DNA of 64,000 bases, taken from NCBI GenBank assembly GCA_038230255.1, contig JBBRNP010000003.1, positions 368,892 to 432,891 of the forward strand, in the 5' to 3' direction. Positions 58,579-64,000 of the stretch are shown here, one piece after another. The stretch is from AV40 sp038230255. GTDB lineage: Bacteria > Verrucomicrobiota > Verrucomicrobiia > Chthoniobacterales > UBA10450. Position numbers and translations under genes: made by a program. Position 1 is the first letter of the stretch. Every line of letters begins with the position of its first letter. The notes under the pieces were generated by a model that saw only the letters and a list, made by a program, of their open reading frames with translations, did not search any database and had not been told where the DNA came from.

Positions 58579-59574
58579 TTACCTGTATCCAAGTTGACCC
58601 GGTTCAATCGTGGTTGCCGAGATTCGCACGGGAACGCCGTGTTCAAAGACAATTTCATGTTTAATCTGGGTCGATATGGGGTATGACTGCCCATACCAGT
58701 GAACCTCATTAGAAAATTGGTTAACTCTAGTCCCGTTAACCTCCGGACTCTCTCTTCGTACGGGCCCTACTACGTCGGTCATGATTCCCTTCGTCGACAG
58801 CTGCTTTTCGCTTGAAGTTCTGGTGTTCTGGAAGGAGGCATTTGAGTAGATCAGCTTCTCTTGATTCTTTACATTCGAATCTTGGAACGGATGACCTTTT
58901 GAATCTGTCAATTGGAACGGGAATTTCTTTTGGGTCGGAGTATAGTCCTGGACCACCTGCTCACCCTTCGCGTTCCGTACGGTCTCATATTTTGCAGGAA
59001 CACCGCCTTGCTGTTGCGAACTCTGTGTGCTGCGAAGCTGCGCTGTCGCGATGCGGCCCGACAGCGGTCCCAGGATACTTCCTCTGCCTGCTTCCCTCAG
59101 GCGAGTCTCTTTCAGGACGCTACCATTTTTTTCCATCGCGAAGGTCTGGCTATACAACCCGGTATCCGCTGGATCTTGCCCACCCGGCCCATTGAGCCCC
59201 ACCAGCCCCATCGGGTCAGTGCGATTCGCCCAATCATTTCCGCAATAGCGGTAGAGATTTGAGGCGTCGCCTTTAAATCCGATAGGGTCTGGCTGAATAA
59301 AGCGGCCGAGTTCGGGTGACATGAATCGATTGCGATCATCGTAGAGGCCGATCTCTGGCATCCAGCGCGCGCCGCCGTGTAAATCCTTTACGGAGTAGCT
59401 CGAAGCTTGGAGCTGGGAGCTTGGAGTTGTCGCGGTCCAATAGGTCGGTTTGCCGTAGAAGTCGTACTTGTAGTACTCAAGGAGCTGGCCGGTCGCGCTG
59501 GCAACGTGCGATGTGCTCCCTAGCTCGTCCTGGTAGGTATTGTTTGTCAGAGTCTTACTTCGATGGCCCAGGTT
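58579..59574 (-). pseudogene. RHS core tip C with variable C-terminus (5'-truncated)
   Basis: The frame is open from 59574 with no start codon until an ATG at 59361. It begins abruptly, inside the last codons of the upstream gene, with RHS core sequence: NTYQDELGSTSHVASATGQL, YYKYDFYGKPTYW, then IGLYDDRNRFMSPELGRF and PDPIGFKGDASNLYRYCGND. After DPMGLVG comes a unique tail of about 205 residues (LNGPGGQDPADTGLYSQTFA...). There is no recognised toxin motif. This is the pattern of an orphan RHS tip that can replace the tip of a full-length RHS gene by recombination. Expression on its own is doubtful. Confidence 0.75.
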
Positions 59575-60259
59575 CTACCCGTTCCAAAATTATTCCACTG
59601 GGGTAGTCCGCGGAGCCACGTTCAGTCATATCAACAACGCCCGAGATCTTAATCCAGCGTTTGTTGAACTGGTCGTAATCTGGAGCATTCAACCTCTGCG
59701 CAACGAAAATCCCTTTCTTGAAATCCGGCTTGGCTGCTGCCTTTTCGCTCTCATAAATAACAAAAGCGTCCCCGATAACGTGCGCGAATCCAGTCAGAGA
59801 TACGCACTTGTGTTCAAAAGCGTTCGGATCGCTCAGTACTTCTGAAAATCGAGTTTCCGCGTAGGAGCCATTGCACGTAGTTATCTCTGGCGCGGGAGCC
59901 TCTCGTACGGGCCGAACCCGGTCGATGATCAGTCCGCACGCGTTATCCGATCCAAGGCCACGATAGCTTGCATCAACGATTCCGGTTACCTCGACCCATC
60001 TGTCGTTGAATCGGTCGTAGACAGGCGCTTCAGTCCGTAATATCCCGTATATCTCGCGGCCACGTCCAGCTATTGACCACACTGGTTTTGGTGGCTGGTA
60101 GAGGTAAAACCTATCTCCTCCTACGTCGGCCATCGCAACGAGCGTTACTCGTTTCTTGTCAAACTTAGATGGATTCTTAATCACTTCCTCGAAGTCGACA
60201 GCCCAGCTAGTAGCGGATAGTCCAAACAGCACCAATAATATGGGTACTAATCCTTTCAT
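59555..60259 (-). CDS. Exported two-domain repeat protein after RHS tip B, putative immunity protein
   Basis: A 234-aa protein with a signal peptide (MKGLVPILLVLFGLSATSWA). It is an internal duplication: FEEVIKNPSKFDKKRVTLVA...RWVEVTGIVDASYRG...GLIIDRVRPV and FSEVLSDPNAFEHKCVSLTG...RWIKISGVVDMTERG...GIILERVEPG. Each half of about 100 residues looks like a beta-rich (OB-like) domain. It starts one base after the stop of RHS B. The next RHS tip begins within its last codons, which marks the recombination junction. Confidence 0.65.
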   Translation of the reverse strand: MKGLVPILLVLFGLSATSWAVDFEEVIKNPSKFDKKRVTLVAMADVGGDRFYLYQPPKPVWSIAGRGREIYGILRTEAPVYDRFNDRWVEVTGIVDASYRGLGSDNACGLIIDRVRPVREAPAPEITTCNGSYAETRFSEVLSDPNAFEHKCVSLTGFAHVIGDAFVIYESEKAAAKPDFKKGIFVAQRLNAPDYDQFNKRWIKISGVVDMTERGSADYPSGIILERVEPGPSK

Positions 60260-60260
60260 A

Positions 60261-62537
60261 TTACCAAGTAGTAAATGGCGGCTGTGGTGCCGACGCCATG
60301 CCGGATGGCGCCGGTGGACTCATGATGACGCCGTTAATATGATGATCGCGAAAAATACCAAGGTCGCGATTAATCATTTGCATGTTATACCGATACTCTG
60401 ACATACCTACTCCCCATGGTTTATAGTCTCCTACTTTGGCAAACCTCCCGATGTCTGTGTAATTCTTCGTACCTTCTACTCCACCTGCGTGCAAAGGAGT
60501 TTCTACAAAGTCTTTTGAGCTTTTGGGGTTTTGTAAGATATACGAGTGCCATTCTTGTTTGTCCTCCTTTGTTTTGAAGTACGCCGCGTTCGCTCGGTCA
60601 AGAGCCATTTTCCGAGGATCCGAGCCATGGGATAACTGTTCCGGGCGATAGCTTTCGGTTTTTTGTTCTACTTGGCGGCCGCCAGCGCCTTCACCCGCCA
60701 CTGTCACTCTGCTTGTACCTCCCATTGTAAAGCCCGCCATGTCTTGCTGCTGGTTGCGTATCTGCATCCTGTAGACGCCGAAGAACGGGGTCATCAAGCT
60801 TCCTCGCTCGGATTGAAATGCAGCTTTGGCTTTCTGTTGCTCGAAGGTGCTGGCGATGATGTAACGTTCGGCGCTTTCCGTACCCATCGGATCAGTTCGA
60901 TTCGCCCAGTCATTGCCTACATAGCGATAAAGATTCGACGCGTCGCCTTTGAAACCAATCGGGTCAGGCTGCAAAAACCGACCGAGATCCGGTGACATGA
61001 ACCGGTTGCGGTCATCGTAGAGGCCAAGCTCGGGAATCCAACGCGCACCGCCGTTGCCGAGAATCTGAACGGTGTAGCTCGAAGCTTGGAGCTGGGAGCT
61101 TGGAGTTGTAGGACTCCAGTAAGTCGGCTTTCCGTAGAGATCGTACTTGTAGTACTCAAGCAGCGCGCCGGTCGCGCTCGCAATGTGCGATGTGCTCCCA
61201 AGTTCGTCCTGGTAGTAATAGACATTGCTCACGAACGTCTTAACCAGGCCGTGGTATCCCTGGAGATATTTTTCCACCAACACATTGCCGGTGGTGTACT
61301 CTTCTAAAATCGCCCAGTCACCGTCCCAGACACTGAAGGTGATGGTGGTTACATTCCCGATTGGCAAAGATGGTTCAGTCCCGATCGGCGCCATGGCGGC
61401 TCCGTTGCCACAGATCGGGTAGCCGGTGTAGTCGGCATTGTAGGTGGTCACGACGGAATCGCTCATACCTGATTTGTAAGCCAGGGCCTCGAAAAATATC
61501 GCACCGCACTTGCCCACTGTGACCGGCCCGGTGTACACGAGCGTGCTCCCGGTCGGGGTGCTGCCGCTGTGTGTGGGCACGGTATTGTTGGTGGTATAAA
61601 AGATCGTCGCGCCCGCCGTCGACGTGCTCATAGTGACGGTGTAGTTGGCACCGTTCGCGAACGTTACCGGAGCGCATTGCGATCCGGGCGTAGGCGTCGG
61701 GGTGGCGGTCGGAGTAGGAGTTGGCGTGGGAGTAGGAGTAGCGGTTGGTGTAGGTGTGGGGGTCGGCGTGGGTGTTGGTGTTGGTGTAGCCGAAGGATTG
61801 AACGCCCTATAAGTGTAACTGTTCGATACCCATGCATTATTGACTTTGGAATATAGCTTCACGTAAATGGTGCGTCCATCAGTCGGGATGTTGCTTACCG
61901 TTTTCGAGAGAACCGTCAGCGTTGGGGAAGTGTAAATGTCGCCGGCGCCCAGCGAACTGCCTATAGTGAGTCCATACGCGTTGGCGCTACCAGCGCTCCA
62001 GGTGAAAGTCACAGTCGAAGAAGTAAAGGTGGACCCGGGTAGCGGAGTTAACATTACTGCCGGGCCAGTCGGAGGCGGAGTCGGCGTTGGGGTTGGCGTC
62101 GGTACAGGCGTGGGAGTGGGCGTCGCGGTTGGGGGCGGAGTGGGAGTGGGCGTGGGAGGTGGAGTAGGCGTTGGCGTTGCCGTTGGCGTCGGACTCGGCG
62201 CGGGGGCCGTGATCGAGCGCGCCACCTGCCGGTTCAGCCCGTCGTAATAAAAATACGCATCGGTTCCGGTAGTCGGGTCAATGGCGTGGCGGAGCCGATT
62301 TTGCGCATCGTAGGTGTAACTCCAACCATTGTAGCGCGAGAGATTACCATTGTTTTCGTAGCCAAGGGCGGCACCATTGAACGTTGTATATTGGTTCAGG
62401 TTATTCGCTTGGAAAGTGCCGCCGCCGTTAAGCGATTTTTGGTTGCCGCAGCCGTCCACCGTCAAACTGGAGTTCGCCTGCAAATTTTCAACGTGCGCCT
62501 TGTCAGAGCCCTTCAATGTTACGGAGAGATAGCACAC
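60261..62537 (-). CDS. RHS-repeat protein B with Pro-Thr linkers and inserted domains
   Basis: A 758-aa fragment (GTG start at 62537, 5' part of the usual RHS missing). It begins with YD-repeat sequence (WSYTYDAQNRLRHAIDPTTG), then a Pro-Thr linker, a beta domain (about 160-240, PGSTFTSSTVTFTWSAGSAN), a second Pro-Thr linker, and a chitobiase C-terminal-like (CHB_HEX_C) domain (AGATIFYTTNNTVPTHSGST). The RHS core resumes (YYYQDELGSTSHIASATGAL) through RFLQPDPIGFKGDASNLYRY to DPMG. A unique tail of about 200 residues follows (TESAERYIIASTFEQQKAKA...), presumably the effector; no catalytic motif is recognised. The linkers and beta domains suggest surface or cell-wall display. Confidence 0.75.
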   Translation of the reverse strand: MCYLSVTLKGSDKAHVENLQANSSLTVDGCGNQKSLNGGGTFQANNLNQYTTFNGAALGYENNGNLSRYNGWSYTYDAQNRLRHAIDPTTGTDAYFYYDGLNRQVARSITAPAPSPTPTATPTPTPPPTPTPTPPPTATPTPTPVPTPTPTPTPPPTGPAVMLTPLPGSTFTSSTVTFTWSAGSANAYGLTIGSSLGAGDIYTSPTLTVLSKTVSNIPTDGRTIYVKLYSKVNNAWVSNSYTYRAFNPSATPTPTPTPTPTPTPTATPTPTPTPTPTATPTPTPGSQCAPVTFANGANYTVTMSTSTAGATIFYTTNNTVPTHSGSTPTGSTLVYTGPVTVGKCGAIFFEALAYKSGMSDSVVTTYNADYTGYPICGNGAAMAPIGTEPSLPIGNVTTITFSVWDGDWAILEEYTTGNVLVEKYLQGYHGLVKTFVSNVYYYQDELGSTSHIASATGALLEYYKYDLYGKPTYWSPTTPSSQLQASSYTVQILGNGGARWIPELGLYDDRNRFMSPDLGRFLQPDPIGFKGDASNLYRYVGNDWANRTDPMGTESAERYIIASTFEQQKAKAAFQSERGSLMTPFFGVYRMQIRNQQQDMAGFTMGGTSRVTVAGEGAGGRQVEQKTESYRPEQLSHGSDPRKMALDRANAAYFKTKEDKQEWHSYILQNPKSSKDFVETPLHAGGVEGTKNYTDIGRFAKVGDYKPWGVGMSEYRYNMQMINRDLGIFRDHHINGVIMSPPAPSGMASAPQPPFTTW
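61684..62205 (-). repeat. Two Pro-Thr coding microsatellite tracts
   Basis: Tracts at about 61684-61792 and 62068-62205 consist of GGNGTN hexamers on the plus strand, encoding Pro-Thr repeats on the minus strand. Such tracts slip easily, so linker length probably varies among cells. Between them lies the beta-domain coding segment. Confidence 0.75.
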
Positions 62538-63051
62538 ATTTCGATTTGGTCAGAAGAACTACCTCATAACGCTGCCCTTCTTTCGGGTACGGCGGGTGGA
62601 AAAATAAATTGTACCGCGCTCTATTGCCATCTGCAGTTTGCAGGCCTATTTCCTTCCAGACCCAATTCCATATCGCGCCACCAGGCACATAGGTGACAAT
62701 AGCTTCCGTCTTAGGAGGATAGCCACGTTTAATGAGATCGTAAAAATCCAGGCACATATTGAGCAAGATGGGAGCAACAAGTACAGTTAGACCCAGCATA
62801 ACCAGTCGGCCGAATGCCTCGACCGTTATCCTGACTTTAAGGCTGCTCGCCATGAGCTTCAGCCCGATAAACTGGAAAGTGCGGCTAACAATCAAAGAAA
62901 CAAAGATGCCAAGCGCACCAACCAGGAAAAGTACAGCTGCTATTGCACGGAGCAGCCAATTCTCGCCAGCACTCAGACCTACCGCAACAGCGGCCGCTGC
63001 CAAAAACCCGCACACTGTTTGAAATGTTGCAAGCCGTTTGCTGCGCGACAT
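62503..63051 (-). CDS. Membrane protein after RHS tip A, putative immunity protein
   Basis: A 182-aa protein with about four hydrophobic segments (VCGFLAAAAVAVGLSAGENW, LLRAIAAVLFLVGALGIFVS, FGRLVMLGLTVLVAPILLNM) and a soluble C-terminus (GYPPKTEAIVTYVPGGAIWN...). It starts nine bases after the RHS A stop, in the immunity position. A membrane-bound immunity protein would fit a pore-forming or membrane-active effector. RHS B sequence begins inside its 3' end (35-bp overlap). Confidence 0.6.
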   Translation of the reverse strand: MSRSKRLATFQTVCGFLAAAAVAVGLSAGENWLLRAIAAVLFLVGALGIFVSLIVSRTFQFIGLKLMASSLKVRITVEAFGRLVMLGLTVLVAPILLNMCLDFYDLIKRGYPPKTEAIVTYVPGGAIWNWVWKEIGLQTADGNRARYNLFFHPPYPKEGQRYEVVLLTKSKCVLSLRNIEGL

Positions 63052-63060
63052 ACCATCAAA

Positions 63061-64000
63061 TCACCGTGGTTGCTGTGGCACTTCAGACGGTAGTGGCGGC
63101 GGCGGCGGCGGAATCTGTGGAAACCCGTTGATAAGAAGCGGCGTATTAATTCTACCGGTAGTTGGATCGCGCCCCACGCTAAAGTCTACATGGCCCGTCA
63201 TGCTTTGGGTGGAATTAGCCGATTGGTTTGCGTTCGCTTCGACGGAACGCGCGGCTGCGTTCATAGTTGCTCCAGCCGCGCTGTGCGCGACCTCGTTGGC
63301 TGCGCCAGGGACTGCCATTTTAGCTGCCGTCTTAGAGCTTACATTGTTGATAGTACCGTTTTGCAGTTTGGTTTCCATTTGCTTGGCAAGAGCGTTATAG
63401 CCTCGCCCGGCATTAACTCCAGCTATTTTCGGCGCTGGAAATTTGCCAGCTACCGCCCCGACAACCGTTTGTTTCGCCAACTCGCCGGTGTTGAATCCCT
63501 TTTGAGTACCCGATGCTATACTCAATCCTTGCTTAGTCGCATTCGCAGTCGCACTGCCGGCGGCAGCGCCTAGTACTGGTCCGATATACTCAGAACTCCA
63601 TCCACCGATAGCGCCACCAACAGCTGCTCCCGTGTAAGCCTGCCAACCGCTGAAGTGACCGCTCAGCGTATCCTCCAAGCCCTGCCCGCCAAGACCTATG
63701 ACCGCACCAATACCGGCGAGTATAGCATCGTCCACTCCTGCATAAAGTCCCATCGGATCGCTTCTATTCGCCCAATCATTACCGCAATAGCGATAAAGAT
63801 TCGACGCGTCGCCTTTGAAACCAATCGGGTCAGGCTGGAGGAAGCGGCCAAGATCGGGTGACATGAATCGGTTGCGATCGTCATACAGCCCGATTTCAGA
63901 CACCCACCTTTGTCCCGTGAACAGATCTTTTCCCACCGGCGTCGCTCCCGGCTGGTAAGTACCGCCCGCGTTATACACGCGTGGCTTGCCGTAAAGATCA
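63061..64000 (-). CDS. RHS core tip A with glycine-rich C-terminus (5' end outside window)
   Basis: The frame is open to the window edge, where DLYGKPRVYNAGG continues upstream RHS core. The tip has DLFTGQRWVSEIGLYDDRNR, FMSPDLGRFLQPDPIGFKGD, NDWANRSDPMGLYAG, then a C-terminus of about 210 residues. That part is Gly/Ala-rich and may insert in membranes (ILAGIGAVIGLGGQGLED, AAVGGAIGGW, VLGAAAGSATANATKQGL), followed by NAGRGYNALAKQMETKL and a Pro-rich end (PPPPPPLPSEVPQQPR). It is probably the 3' end of the main, full-length RHS gene, with tips B and C as downstream spares. Confidence 0.75.
   Translation of the reverse strand, partial: DLYGKPRVYNAGGTYQPGATPVGKDLFTGQRWVSEIGLYDDRNRFMSPDLGRFLQPDPIGFKGDASNLYRYCGNDWANRSDPMGLYAGVDDAILAGIGAVIGLGGQGLEDTLSGHFSGWQAYTGAAVGGAIGGWSSEYIGPVLGAAAGSATANATKQGLSIASGTQKGFNTGELAKQTVVGAVAGKFPAPKIAGVNAGRGYNALAKQMETKLQNGTINNVSSKTAAKMAVPGAANEVAHSAAGATMNAAARSVEANANQSANSTQSMTGHVDFSVGRDPTTGRINTPLLINGFPQIPPPPPPLPSEVPQQPR

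Overview
The window looks like chromosomal DNA of a soil-type Verrucomicrobiota bacterium, probably near the Chthoniobacterales. This is inferred from gene content, not from a marker tree: a TIGR04073 exosortase-associated protein, GxxExxY proteins, a DUF2723 protein, a TIGR03118 protein, RHS proteins, moderately high GC, and intergenic gaps crowded with palindromic repeats.

Layout. 1-13.2 kb is most of a complex I operon on the + strand: nuoD (3' end), a small lipoprotein gene, a fused nuoEF, nuoG, H, I, J, K, L, M and N. Two GxxExxY genes sit inside it, and nearly every gap holds an inverted-repeat element. 13.3-18.8 kb (- strand) has an HNH nuclease, two PilT-type ATPases separated by a third GxxExxY cassette, a DUF883/holin-like/membrane-protein stress triad, and infA. 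18.9-22.2 kb (- strand) is a tight three-gene operon: an unknown protein, a stand-alone RadC N-terminal domain, and an 869-aa DNA methyltransferase with a nuclease-like tail. 22.3-36 kb is housekeeping: a DCC-LMF1 fusion, exonuclease III, beta-CASP hydrolase, dipeptidase, CHASE2 protein, nadA, proC, aroE, gltX, a Rieske-FAD oxidoreductase and tilS. 36-41.4 kb is a TetR-controlled RND efflux operon with a clear operator. 41.6-57.5 kb is mixed: a beta-propeller protein, a frameshifted S9 peptidase, two tandem SGNH proteins, tRNA-Arg(CCT), a TonB-like protein, a CPBP protease, a hybrid histidine kinase, an RlmD/TrmA-type methyltransferase, serA, a DUF2723 protein and an EamA transporter. 57.9-64 kb (- strand) is an array of RHS core tips, each followed by a different C-terminus and a putative immunity gene.

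Three signals go beyond ordinary annotation. First, the 11-mer AAGATCGACAW occurs 23 times on both strands (about 0.1 expected by chance), in three coding contexts and in gaps, and is missing from 13.4-23.4 kb and from the RHS array. It behaves like a DNA-uptake or other DNA-level recognition word. Second, each of the three GxxExxY genes fills the loop between matching inverted arms built of 9-10-base iterons. Gene-less elements of the same design lie elsewhere, which suggests a mobile cassette family. Third, the methyltransferase-nuclease / RadC-N / unknown operon looks like an uncharacterised defence or modification system.
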